Positions 1 through 8,243 of a stretch of DNA of 64,000 bases are shown here, in pieces; position 1 is the first letter of the stretch; each line of letters begins with the position of its first letter. The translations under genes were made by a program, and so were the position numbers. This DNA comes from Niastella caeni (GTDB lineage Bacteria; Bacteroidota; Bacteroidia; Chitinophagales; Chitinophagaceae), in assembly GCF_004834005.1 (NCBI RefSeq), contig NZ_STFF01000001.1, positions 1,239,347-1,303,346 of the forward strand, given 5' to 3'. The notes beneath the pieces were generated by a model. The model ran no database searches. It was not told where the DNA came from and saw only the letters and a program-made list of their open reading frames with translations.

Positions 1-156
1 ACACCTACTCCTGCAGAAACAGCGGTAGCCGCCACTACTGCCGTTGATGAAATAGATGCAACTGATATGAAAGATATGCTGGCCGATGTAACTGATGAAG
101 ATCTGCAGCAATATCTCGAAAAGTACAGCACTGTAAAAGACATTCAAACGAATTAA
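1..156 (+). CDS. C-terminal end of an unidentified protein (partial, 5' end outside window)
   Basis: An open frame runs from base 1 to a TAA at 154-156 and gives 51 residues. The tail is Ala/Thr-rich, then acidic, and ends in a short predicted helix (around DLQQYLEKYS). It stops 6 bases before the next gene, so the two are probably cotranscribed. In Bacteroidota the next gene commonly follows an ECF sigma factor and a membrane partner, so this could be the end of such an anti-sigma-like protein, but nothing in the 51 residues proves that. No family is recognised. Confidence 0.6.
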   Translation, partial: TPTPAETAVAATTAVDEIDATDMKDMLADVTDEDLQQYLEKYSTVKDIQTN

Positions 157-162
157 TAAGTC

Positions 163-588
163 ATGAAAAAAATTATACTCATAATAGTGATTGCCTTAAG
201 TGCATCGGTTGTTTCCGTTGCACAGGATGACGACGCAGAAAAAGGCAATGGAGGGCGTTTGGAAGCGTTGAAGATCGCCTACCTCACTAAAAAATTAAAC
301 CTGAGCACTGATGAAGCGCAAAAGTTCTGGCCCATATACAACCAGTATATGAGTGAGATCAGGAAAACCCGGATCGATGCGCGTCAGAACAAGGAAGGAG
401 AAATTCATACTGAAGAAAAGCTATTAAATATTCGTAAGAAGTTCAATGGTGAGTTTAACAAAGCCTTGTCTTCTGAGAAAGTAAATACATTTTTTAAAGC
501 CGAAAAGGAATTCGGATCTGTGTTGCAAAAAGAACTGATGGAACGTAGATTGCAGCGCATGGAAAACCGGAAACCTTTCAGGCAGTAA
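163..588 (+). CDS. Small exported helical protein (ECF sigma-associated 'sensor'-like family)
   Basis: The 141-residue product has an N-terminal signal peptide (MKKIILIIVIALSASVVSVAQ, probable cleavage near residue 20). A mature helical part follows, with the motif LTKKLNLSTDEAQKFWPIYNQY. This resembles the periplasmic Spy/CpxP-like helical proteins that Bacteroidota genomes often label 'sensor of ECF-type sigma factor'. The rest is rich in Lys, Glu and Arg with no catalytic motif. It starts 6 bases after the preceding stop, which supports an operon with that gene. A role in envelope-stress sensing is inference from family and context. A terminator-like hairpin follows at 624-653. Confidence 0.75.
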   Translation: MKKIILIIVIALSASVVSVAQDDDAEKGNGGRLEALKIAYLTKKLNLSTDEAQKFWPIYNQYMSEIRKTRIDARQNKEGEIHTEEKLLNIRKKFNGEFNKALSSEKVNTFFKAEKEFGSVLQKELMERRLQRMENRKPFRQ

Positions 589-623
589 GATATTAAACTA
601 GGTGTTTTTCATAGGTTAGCAAT

Positions 624-653
624 GGCCGGCTCTTTCCAGGGCAGGCCTTTTTT
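624..653 (+). terminator. Terminator after the small exported protein gene
   Basis: GGCC and GCTC pair with GGGC and GGCC around a short loop, with one mismatch, and a run of six T follows. It lies 36 bases after the stop at 588 and before a convergent gene. Confidence 0.6.
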
Positions 654-726
654 GTAATAATGAATATTGAATTTCCAACGCCGAAGTTGTATTCTATTTC
701 GACATTCATCATTCGTTATTTGATAT

Positions 727-1464
727 TCAAAATTCCCACATAGGGTTCTTCACATCGTGATAAAATAAAAACTTCCATTTTTCTTCCTCGCCTTTCTTCC
801 ACCACTGCTGACGCAACTCCATACTCTTTTTGCCGTCGTAATCGTATTTGGCTACAAAGCGGCTGCGCATCTGTTGCAGCTGCGGCGCATCATCGCCACC
901 GAAAAACACCGTTTCACCACCATCAACGATCCAAAAGGCCTGATGGTATTTACTGTGCGCGCCGGTTATTTCGTATTTGATGTACCCGTCAATAACACCG
1001 TTGCCATGGAGCCATTCTACCTGCGGCGCGTTTTTTAAACAATCCAGTTCTTCGGGTATGTATGAGGGAAACCCTTTTTCATACACATAATCCATTTCCT
1101 GTTGCTGAATATAATACCGGGCCTGCGGAAAACTGAGTATCCGTTCCGTGCCAGTACCACTGGCTACTCCTCCGGCATGGTCTTTATGCAGGTGGGTCAT
1201 CAATACTTTGGTAACCTCACCGGGGTTAATGCCATTATCCATCAGGTTCTGGTGCAATTGCAACCGGCCATTCGAATGAGCAAAACCCAAACCGGTATCC
1301 AGCAACAATACATCTTCGGAAGTAATTACTACAAAGGGTTGAATTTCCACTAATAAACTGCCCACCGGCCGTTGCTGCAGATCGTCTTTATCAGTATCAA
1401 AAGGAACAAACTGCTTTGTTTTATCTATCGTAAACGTGCCTTCACTCAGCGGAATAACTTTCAT
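727..1464 (-). CDS. Metallo-beta-lactamase fold hydrolase
   Basis: This 245-residue cytoplasmic protein belongs to the MBL-fold superfamily. The zinc-binding signature is at residues 90-96 (T-HLHKDH), an upstream DTG lies near residue 56, and a late VFFGGDD loop supplies the downstream Asp. Family members hydrolyse thioesters, lactones and phosphoesters using two metals, and the sequence does not reveal the substrate. Length is normal for a single-domain enzyme and there is no signal peptide. It is convergent with the preceding gene and separated by 173 bp from rodA on the same strand, so cotranscription with the mre operon is uncertain. Confidence 0.85.
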   Translation of the reverse strand: MKVIPLSEGTFTIDKTKQFVPFDTDKDDLQQRPVGSLLVEIQPFVVITSEDVLLLDTGLGFAHSNGRLQLHQNLMDNGINPGEVTKVLMTHLHKDHAGGVASGTGTERILSFPQARYYIQQQEMDYVYEKGFPSYIPEELDCLKNAPQVEWLHGNGVIDGYIKYEITGAHSKYHQAFWIVDGGETVFFGGDDAPQLQQMRSRFVAKYDYDGKKSMELRQQWWKKGEEEKWKFLFYHDVKNPMWEF

Positions 1465-1469
1465 CTTTT

Positions 1470-1595
1470 TTGATTGTTTGATGGTTTAATTGTTCGATTG
1501 TTTGTCTTTAAAAGATCAGGCTCCACCGCCAATTGGCCAGGTGCCTAAAATTGCAGCAGGCCCAGCCATAAAACAATCAATCCATCAAACCATTT
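1470..1595. repeat. Intergenic inverted-repeat element (family 2, copy 1)
   Basis: The left arm around 1471-1503 (TGATTGTTTGATGGTTTAAT...) is roughly the reverse complement of the right arm around 1569-1595 (...ATCAATCCATCAAACCAT). The interior ends with GCAGGCCCAGCCAT. A related hairpin with GCCGGCCCAGCCAT lies at about 8134-8240. The element sits between the MBL gene and rodA. Confidence 0.5.
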
Positions 1596-1637
1596 CAATT
1601 TTACATTAGCAAATTAGGACATTAGCCAATTAGCACA

Positions 1638-2972
1638 TTATCTTAACACCATTTGCCTGTCTGCATCCAGGCGAACCAGTATAAACAGCATAGTAGAGAA
1701 TGAGATCAGCGAGGTGCCCCCATAACTAATAAATGGTAACGGTATACCAATCACCGGCGCCAAACCAATGGTCATACAAATATTGATAGCAATATGAAAG
1801 AAGAAAACAGAGGCTACTCCATATGCATAACACCGGCTGAATACACTTCGCTGTCGCTCGGCAATATTTACCATGCGTAATAATAAAAAGACATAAATAC
1901 CCAGCACGGCCAAACAACCTAAAAAGCCAAAGCCTTCGCCAATTGTACAGAAAATAAAATCGGTACTTTGTTCCGGAACGAAGTCGAACCGGGTTTGTGT
2001 GCCTTTCAAAAAGCCACGCCCGGCAAAGCCACCACTACCAATGGCAATTTTACTTTGCCGTACGTTATAGTCGGTATCTTTTTTAGCGACCGGTTCAAAT
2101 CCTTCTACCGTATTTGAATTGGCATACGGGTTCTCACGACCAATAAGTGAGAAGACACGTTCTACCTGGTGCTTCTGTAACACTTTGGTAAATATAAAGG
2201 GAACGGCCAGCCATATTACGGCCACGCAAACGACCCATGTCAGCGCAACAATGATTATCAATTCGCGTCGCCGCCGCGTAAATCGCCAGCCAAAATAAAT
2301 GGCCAGTAAAGCAATGCAGGTTAATATAATTACCAATACCGTCCTTTCAACAAGCAGCGTAGCTACCACCAACACGGCCAGTGAAAAACCAATGACCAGG
2401 TAACCGGCAGGTAACCCTTCGCGAAACATTACCAGGAAGAAAGCCAGGAATACGAGGGCTAACCCGGTTTCCGCTTGTGCAATGGTAATGAGGGCCGGTA
2501 AGAAAACAATACCCGCTGCCATCAATTGCGAACTCGTTTTACTGAAATCAGTATCTACGCGCGACAGGTATTTCGCGAGCGCCAGGCACACAAACACTTT
2601 ACACAGCTCGGCTGGTTGCAAATTAAAACCACCCAACTTGATGATGGATTCGGTTCCTTTTACATTGGTATGAAACGGAAATACCAGCAGCAATAGCAGA
2701 ATACCGAACGCATACCAGATATTGGCGGTGGCAGTAAAGAATTTACTATCGGTGAGCAGTATGAATAAACCGATCAATAACGACGCGGCAAAAAAGATCA
2801 ACTGCTTGCTGTAATTTGTTTTAAAGTTCAGGAAACTGCGCAGTACATCATCTCCTTCGTGATAGGTTACTGAAAATATACTCATTAACCCGATCGCAAC
2901 CAGGAGTAAATAAAGCCAGATCAGGGTTGAATCAACCCCTTTCGAGATGGTAGGATTACGCTGGTTGTTCAT
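1638..2972 (-). CDS. rodA: Rod shape-determining protein RodA (SEDS peptidoglycan polymerase)
   Basis: This 444-residue polytopic membrane protein belongs to the SEDS family (RodA/FtsW/SpoVE), which polymerises lipid II into glycan strands with a cognate class B PBP. Visible features are about ten hydrophobic segments and a C-terminal region with the family's conserved GLAPVIGIPLPFISYGGTS-type loop near residue 410. It is longer than E. coli RodA (about 370), partly through a long periplasmic loop near residues 260-310, which is common in Bacteroidota. Its start overlaps the mrdA stop by 4 bases (ATGA-type coupling), so the pair is translationally linked. It is the last gene of the mreBCD-mrdA-rodA operon. 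Confidence 0.95.
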   Translation of the reverse strand: MNNQRNPTISKGVDSTLIWLYLLLVAIGLMSIFSVTYHEGDDVLRSFLNFKTNYSKQLIFFAASLLIGLFILLTDSKFFTATANIWYAFGILLLLLVFPFHTNVKGTESIIKLGGFNLQPAELCKVFVCLALAKYLSRVDTDFSKTSSQLMAAGIVFLPALITIAQAETGLALVFLAFFLVMFREGLPAGYLVIGFSLAVLVVATLLVERTVLVIILTCIALLAIYFGWRFTRRRRELIIIVALTWVVCVAVIWLAVPFIFTKVLQKHQVERVFSLIGRENPYANSNTVEGFEPVAKKDTDYNVRQSKIAIGSGGFAGRGFLKGTQTRFDFVPEQSTDFIFCTIGEGFGFLGCLAVLGIYVFLLLRMVNIAERQRSVFSRCYAYGVASVFFFHIAINICMTIGLAPVIGIPLPFISYGGTSLISFSTMLFILVRLDADRQMVLR

Positions 2973-5056
2973 GGATGTCTTTTATCGGTCGTTGATCGTT
3001 TTGCATATAAATTCTGGTTGATCATCTGATCCTTTGCCGGTTTCACCACTACAGGCGCCGGCACCTGATTTCCTTTTTTAACACTATGATGCCGTGGCAA
3101 ATACTTTCTAATGTAGTTGCTATCCTTGGTAAGTTCAAACCATTTATAGGCCCGTACGGAATCAGTTTTAAATTGTAATCGTTCAAAATAATCAGGAATG
3201 ATATTGGCCTCCGAAATCCGCTTTACTTCAGCCACCCTTTCTGACCGAAGAGAATCGGTGAGGTATTTTTCTACCATCAATGACCCGATCGGCGCTGCCC
3301 AGGTAGCGCCATAACCGGCGTTCTGCACCACTACGGCTACACAGATCTTTGGATCTTCGCGTGGCGCAAAACAAACGAACATCGAGTTATCCTTCAACTG
3401 GATCACTTTGCCATCGAGCACGGTCTTATTCTCAGCAGTACCGGTTTTTGCACAAATATTAATTCCTGGTATCTGGGCAACCCGCGCCGTACCATGGTCT
3501 ACCACATCCTGCATACCTTGCTGTACAATATCGTATACATCCTTCGGAATGTGGGTCAATACTTCATGCTTCTGCCGGTATTTTCTCAGCACCGTATCCT
3601 TTTCTGTTTCGTTCTCGAAATTCTTTACAAAATGGGGAATATAATAATATCCTTTATTGGCAATAATGGCCATGGAGTTGGCCATCTGCAAAGGTGTAAT
3701 GGTTAATTTATCCTGGCCTATACCAATGGTAACCATGGTACAGGAGTTCCACGACCGGCGGTACTCTTTATCATATTGTGTGGTGTCGGGCACATTGGCG
3801 CCGATCTCACTCGGCAGATCTACTCCAATGCGGTGGCCCAAACCGAACCGGTGCATATATTCTGTCCACTTTACCAAACCTGCACGGGAGCTATGGTAAG
3901 CCGGGTTATCGATCGTTTTCCTGAAAACATCCGAAAAGAAGGAGTTGCACGACCAGGCAATTGATAAACGCAGGTTGGCCGAGTGTCCCTGCCAATGCTC
4001 GGTACAACGTACTACCCGGTTACAACCATAATATGCGCCTGTACAACCTATACCATTGGCAGGCGTAATAACGCCTTCATCCAGCGCAATCAATGCGCCC
4101 AGTGGCTTATAGGTAGAACCCGGCGGATAGAACCCTTGTATGGCACGATTCAGAAGAGGCGCTCTTACATCGAGCACCATGCGGCCATAGTTCTTTTGTT
4201 TATTGGGACCTGTTAATGAGTTGGGATCGTAATTAGGGCCCGATGCCATAGCCAGAATGCCACCGGTTTTTGGATCAAGCGCTACCACTGCTCCCAGTTT
4301 ACCCGCTATTAATTTTTCAGCCAGTTGCTGCAATTCAATATCAATATAAGTATGCAGGTTACGGCCACGAATAGCGGACGTATCGTAACGGCCTTTTTCA
4401 TAATTACCAACCAACCGGTTTTTATTATCTTTCAGCAGGAACTCAACCCCGCGCTGACCCATCAGCACTTTTTCATAATAAGCTTCCAATCCATTGCGGC
4501 CCACATAGTCGCCCATATGGTAAAACCCGTTGGAGCGTTTAATGATATTGGAGTCTGCCTCCCCGATATAACCCATAATATGCGCGGCGGCATTGAAGGG
4601 ATATACGCGTACCGGACGTTCTACCAACGCAAAACCGGGGAACTTGTAAATATTTTCATCCAACCGGGCCTGTAATTGTGGCTCCAGCAAGTCTTCAAAT
4701 ATAGAGGGACGGTAAGGCCCGTTTTTTAAACGCGCCTCGATAATACGTTTTTTATATTCGGCGGTATCGATGCCCAGAATTTCACAAAGGCCAAATGTAT
4801 CGGTCTTCCTGGCTTCATTGGGCACCACCACCAGGTCGTACATGATGGTGTTATTTAAGATAGGCCGGTTCTTGCGATCGTATATGATACCCCTGTCAGG
4901 ATATTTAACCTTGGCAAACACCGCATTATTCATGGCCAATTGTTTGTATTTGCCTTGAATAACCTGAAGATTAAATAACTGAACTATTATAATGAGGAAG
5001 AGGCCAAGGAATATCAGGCGTATTATATTACTTCTTGACTGGTTAAATACAGACAT
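2969..5056 (-). CDS. mrdA: Penicillin-binding protein 2 (elongasome transpeptidase)
   Basis: This 695-residue class B PBP cross-links peptidoglycan during rod elongation, partnered by RodA. One N-terminal membrane anchor spans about residues 11-30, followed by a PBP dimerisation domain (about 50-230) and the transpeptidase domain. The active-site motifs are all present: S314-T-Y-K317, S369-C-N371 and K537-T-G-T540. A long C-terminal tail after residue 590 is basic and proline-rich. It overlaps rodA by 4 bases and is separated from mreD by 221 bp, which contain a strongly pyrimidine-rich tract. Length and motifs fit the family well. Confidence 0.96.
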   Translation of the reverse strand: MSVFNQSRSNIIRLIFLGLFLIIIVQLFNLQVIQGKYKQLAMNNAVFAKVKYPDRGIIYDRKNRPILNNTIMYDLVVVPNEARKTDTFGLCEILGIDTAEYKKRIIEARLKNGPYRPSIFEDLLEPQLQARLDENIYKFPGFALVERPVRVYPFNAAAHIMGYIGEADSNIIKRSNGFYHMGDYVGRNGLEAYYEKVLMGQRGVEFLLKDNKNRLVGNYEKGRYDTSAIRGRNLHTYIDIELQQLAEKLIAGKLGAVVALDPKTGGILAMASGPNYDPNSLTGPNKQKNYGRMVLDVRAPLLNRAIQGFYPPGSTYKPLGALIALDEGVITPANGIGCTGAYYGCNRVVRCTEHWQGHSANLRLSIAWSCNSFFSDVFRKTIDNPAYHSSRAGLVKWTEYMHRFGLGHRIGVDLPSEIGANVPDTTQYDKEYRRSWNSCTMVTIGIGQDKLTITPLQMANSMAIIANKGYYYIPHFVKNFENETEKDTVLRKYRQKHEVLTHIPKDVYDIVQQGMQDVVDHGTARVAQIPGINICAKTGTAENKTVLDGKVIQLKDNSMFVCFAPREDPKICVAVVVQNAGYGATWAAPIGSLMVEKYLTDSLRSERVAEVKRISEANIIPDYFERLQFKTDSVRAYKWFELTKDSNYIRKYLPRHHSVKKGNQVPAPVVVKPAKDQMINQNLYAKRSTTDKRHP

Positions 5057-5277
5057 AGGACTTAAAGTACGTTACTGCACTAATTACCAAAGAAAAATTG
5101 ATTAATTTATTGTAAGCGAAGTTAAATCTTTTTTGATCTTCGATCATTGACAAACGGCGGCCAGGGCGCTTTTACTGTTTCCCCCGGCTTTCACATTGTT
5201 CTCATTCCTATAGTGTTCTTCCTTTCTCCTCTGTTCCCTTCCTCACTTCTCATTCTTCATTTCTCATTTCTAATTTC

Positions 5278-5811
5278 CTACGCCGTATTGGTCCTGAACT
5301 TCTCTTTTCTGAAGAACAATAGCTCGGTAATGAGTATTAACATCAAACTGATACCTGAAGTTGCCACCACTTTTCCAAGGAAGAAAAGAAATGATCCGAA
5401 TTGCAGCCATTCAAGCAATACTAAATAGGTATGATGCAGTAACGTTAGCACTACCACATACACTGCATAAGGGGCCCATCCCATACTAACCGGAGATGGA
5501 GATTTATAGTTTTGTTCAGCGCCTTCCTGGGGGATCAGGATGTTCACCACAAAGCCCCGCAGGTAAGCGATCAGCACACAGGCAGCCGCATGCAAGCCTG
5601 GCGTTTGTGTAAAATAATCCAGTGTAAGACCAAACAAAAAGCTAACCAGCATCAGGCTCATTCTACCCATGCTAAAAGGCAACCAAAGCACATACAGGTA
5701 ATATATATACGGCACTACAAACTGGTGCAGCGGACGTATCTCGAACAATACATAACGCTGTACCAGAATAAACAACACAAACCGAATCGTATTACGAACC
5801 AGATCACTCAT
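5278..5811 (-). CDS. mreD: Rod shape-determining protein MreD
   Basis: This 177-residue protein is almost entirely hydrophobic, with five or six predicted membrane helices, as expected for MreD. MreD is an inner-membrane scaffold that links MreC and RodA/PBP2 to MreB. The family is poorly conserved, so the assignment rests on topology, length and position directly after mreC, with a 4-base overlap (5808-5811). An LYVLWLPF-type segment and a C-terminal hydrophobic run with a basic end (FFRKEKFRTN) agree with inner-membrane insertion. Confidence 0.88.
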   Translation of the reverse strand: MSDLVRNTIRFVLFILVQRYVLFEIRPLHQFVVPYIYYLYVLWLPFSMGRMSLMLVSFLFGLTLDYFTQTPGLHAAACVLIAYLRGFVVNILIPQEGAEQNYKSPSPVSMGWAPYAVYVVVLTLLHHTYLVLLEWLQFGSFLFFLGKVVATSGISLMLILITELLFFRKEKFRTNTA

Positions 5812-6665
5812 TGGTTTATTTTATTGGTTTCTTCTTCCAGTTTGGCCTGTTCGTCTTTCTGCAGATTTTCAACAACGGTTACAAATTGCACATTAAAAAA
5901 GTTAGTAGCCGGCTTTAACCGTATTACGTAAAAACTGCTTGTTTTGTCGTCAACTATATCCATTACAGTGCCAATCAATATTCCCTGCGGAAAACGGTAA
6001 GAGGCATACTGGCTGGTTACTACCGAATCGCCTTTGGCCACCTGGGCGCTCTTAGGTACGTTCTTCATGGTAATGTATAGCGGACTGCTGCCATCCCAAA
6101 AAACATAGCCGGTTTCGCCGGTTTTTTTAAGACTCGCATACACTTTCGACTGGCGATGTAACAGGCTCATTACCACTGCATAATTATTGCTTGTGTTAAT
6201 AACTACCCCTACTACGCCTGTGGGGCTGATGACCCCCATATTTTTATGTACGCCCTGGTTTTCACCCCGGGCGATGGTAAGCGTATTATTAGGTAAACTA
6301 ACCGTGTTGTTAACCACTTTGGCGGTACGGTACAGGTATTTGCGATAATGCCCCAGCGTGTCATAAGGGAGGGAATCCTGAACCAGTTTTTGGGCTGTAT
6401 CGGGGCGTTCGAAATTGGTAAGCAACTTGTTACGCAATTCCTCGTTTTCTTTGGCCAGGTCGTCGTTGGTTTTTTTAAGGTGGAAATAGTAGGTTACGTT
6501 GTTGTATTTGCCACCTATGTTGCCTGTTAATTCATTGGCTACGCCTGAAAAAACAGCTTCATGGAACTTATTATAGTGAAAAAGGATGTACAGGGCCGCA
6601 ACCTGCAGCACCACGAAGAATACAAAATTGAAGTACCTCCTGATGAAGAGAAAAATATTACGCAC
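5808..6665 (-). CDS. mreC: Rod shape-determining protein MreC
   Basis: The 285-residue MreC has a short cytoplasmic N-terminus, one membrane helix (about residues 10-30), a coiled coil (about 60-95, containing KKTNDDLAKENEELRNKL) and a periplasmic beta domain to about residue 270. MreC dimers contact PBP2 and switch the elongasome on. It lies 72 bases after mreB and overlaps mreD by 4 bases. The C-terminus ends in a charged Lys/Glu-rich helix. All of this is family-typical. Confidence 0.93.
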   Translation of the reverse strand: MRNIFLFIRRYFNFVFFVVLQVAALYILFHYNKFHEAVFSGVANELTGNIGGKYNNVTYYFHLKKTNDDLAKENEELRNKLLTNFERPDTAQKLVQDSLPYDTLGHYRKYLYRTAKVVNNTVSLPNNTLTIARGENQGVHKNMGVISPTGVVGVVINTSNNYAVVMSLLHRQSKVYASLKKTGETGYVFWDGSSPLYITMKNVPKSAQVAKGDSVVTSQYASYRFPQGILIGTVMDIVDDKTSSFYVIRLKPATNFFNVQFVTVVENLQKDEQAKLEEETNKINQ

Positions 6666-6736
6666 CTGCAGAAAATTTTGAAAAATTACTAATTCCGGCC
6701 CTCTTACTACAAAGTCAATACCAATATTGCGCTACA

Positions 6737-7762
6737 TTAACGCATCACAAACGGATAGCGGTCATAATTTTTCAATGCCAGGCCGGTTCCGCGTACAACA
6801 CTCTTTAACGGATCATCAGCCACATGTACAGGTAATTTAATTTTTTGACTTAAGCGTTTATCCAATCCGCGAAGCAGGGCTCCACCGCCGGTAAGGTATA
6901 AACCGCGTCTGTAAATATCGGCAGCCAATTCGGGCGGGGTCATTTCAAGCGCTTTTAAAATGGCTTCTTCTATTTTAAAAATACTTTTATCGAGCGCTTC
7001 GGCAATTTCCTGGTAGCTAACCATAATCTGTTTAGGAATACCGGTTACCAGGTCACGACCATTAACAGGGATATCATCGGGTGGGTTATCCAGGTCTTTC
7101 ATCGCCGCACCAATGTTTATTTTGATCTGCTCGGCTGTGCGTTCACCGATCAGCAAGCTATGATAACGGCGCAGGGCTTCCATAATATCGGCCGTAAATT
7201 CATCCCCGGCAATACGGATACTTTGGTCACAAACAATACCTGCAAGGGCAATAACGGTAATACCCGTTGTACCACCGCCAATATCGATGATCATGTTACC
7301 AACCGGTTCTTCTACATCAATGCCAATACCCAGGGCAGCAGCCATGGGTTCATGCAACAGGTAAACTTCTTTGGCGCCTGCCTGCTCGGCACTGTCACGT
7401 ACCGCTCTTTTTTCTACCTCGGTGATGCTCGACGGAATACAGATCATCATCCGCCAGCTTGGGGGAAACAAAGGCTTTTTGGGATAGATCATTTTGATCA
7501 TTTCCCTGATCATTAATTCAGCCGCGTTAAAGTCGGCAATTACACCGTCTTTCAACGGGCGAACAGTGCGGATGCTTTCATGGGTTTTTTCATGCATCAT
7601 CAACGCCCGTTTCCCTACTGCAAGAACCGTTTTGGGGTTATTTCGGTCCAGCGCAACAATACTCGGTTCATTCACCACTACTTCGTCATTATGTATGATT
7701 AGGGTATTGGCAGTGCCCAGATCGATGGCAATCTCCTGGGTGAAAAAGTTGAATAAGCCCAT
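6737..7762 (-). CDS. mreB: Rod shape-determining protein MreB (bacterial actin)
   Basis: This 341-residue actin-fold ATPase forms membrane-bound filaments that orient cell-wall synthesis. The phosphate-1 loop IDLGTANT is at residues 13-20, the phosphate-2 loop IDIGGGTTGI near 165, and the adenosine motif LTGGGALLRGLD near 293. An amphipathic N-terminus (MGLFNFFTQE) suits membrane attachment. It is the first gene of the minus-strand operon mreB-mreC-mreD-mrdA-rodA. A 481-bp divergent intergenic region lies upstream and should hold the operon promoter, but I found no convincing TTG/TAnnTTTG pair there. Confidence 0.97.
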   Translation of the reverse strand: MGLFNFFTQEIAIDLGTANTLIIHNDEVVVNEPSIVALDRNNPKTVLAVGKRALMMHEKTHESIRTVRPLKDGVIADFNAAELMIREMIKMIYPKKPLFPPSWRMMICIPSSITEVEKRAVRDSAEQAGAKEVYLLHEPMAAALGIGIDVEEPVGNMIIDIGGGTTGITVIALAGIVCDQSIRIAGDEFTADIMEALRRYHSLLIGERTAEQIKINIGAAMKDLDNPPDDIPVNGRDLVTGIPKQIMVSYQEIAEALDKSIFKIEEAILKALEMTPPELAADIYRRGLYLTGGGALLRGLDKRLSQKIKLPVHVADDPLKSVVRGTGLALKNYDRYPFVMR

Positions 7763-8243
7763 TTAGAAGGTCAGATTTTGGATTGAATGTAATGCATGCA
7801 AAATTGAAGCAAATAATTCGAATTAACAAAGCACAACCTTTACAGGATCAAGTATTTTTTTTCTGGTACAAAATTCGCTTATCGTTGCTGCTGCTTACCG
7901 CTACAATTCCCGTGCGGAAGGCCGTGTATTGCTATTCTGGATTATATCTTATCCTACGTGTTAATCGCTTTTCTGAAGCACTTAAACGGTGGAAAAGTTA
8001 TTTAACTAACGTTATACTGAAACGTTAATTGTAGCTTATTGTTTAAATTGTTTTACACCCTGCTTTTCATACAAGTTGAAGCCTCCATTTCCCGGGAAAC
8101 TACGTTATGCGTAAATTACCCGAACAATGTGGATTGTTCGATGGCTTTATGGCTTGATGGTTATGCATCCGCAATGCAGTCGTACTGTACATTATGCCGG
8201 CCCAGCCATCTAACCATTTAACAATAAAACCATCTAACCGTTC
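7763..8243. other. Divergent intergenic region between mreB and the MFS gene
   Basis: No gene is supported here. Open frames of 60-81 codons exist, but their composition does not resemble real proteins. The region contains a partial duplicate of the first 30 bases of the downstream MFS gene (8107-8135 against 8244-8273) and an inverted-repeat element (about 8134-8240). It presumably holds the promoters for both flanking genes. Confidence 0.6.
8134..8240. repeat. Intergenic inverted-repeat element (family 2, copy 2)
   Basis: The left arm (GATGGCTTTATGGCTTGATG) matches the reverse complement of the right arm (CATCTAACCATTTAACAATAAAACCATC region) at roughly 19 of 24 positions. The interior carries GCCGGCCCAGCCAT, shared with the copy near 1550-1570. 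Confidence 0.5.

Noticed and set aside
1102..1353. Opposite-strand open frame in the MBL gene
   Set aside because: It is a shadow of the real MBL hydrolase, which has its zinc motif on the minus strand.
7783..8221. Open frames of 60-81 codons upstream of the MFS gene
   Set aside because: They run through repeat and promoter DNA and show no domain or signal features.
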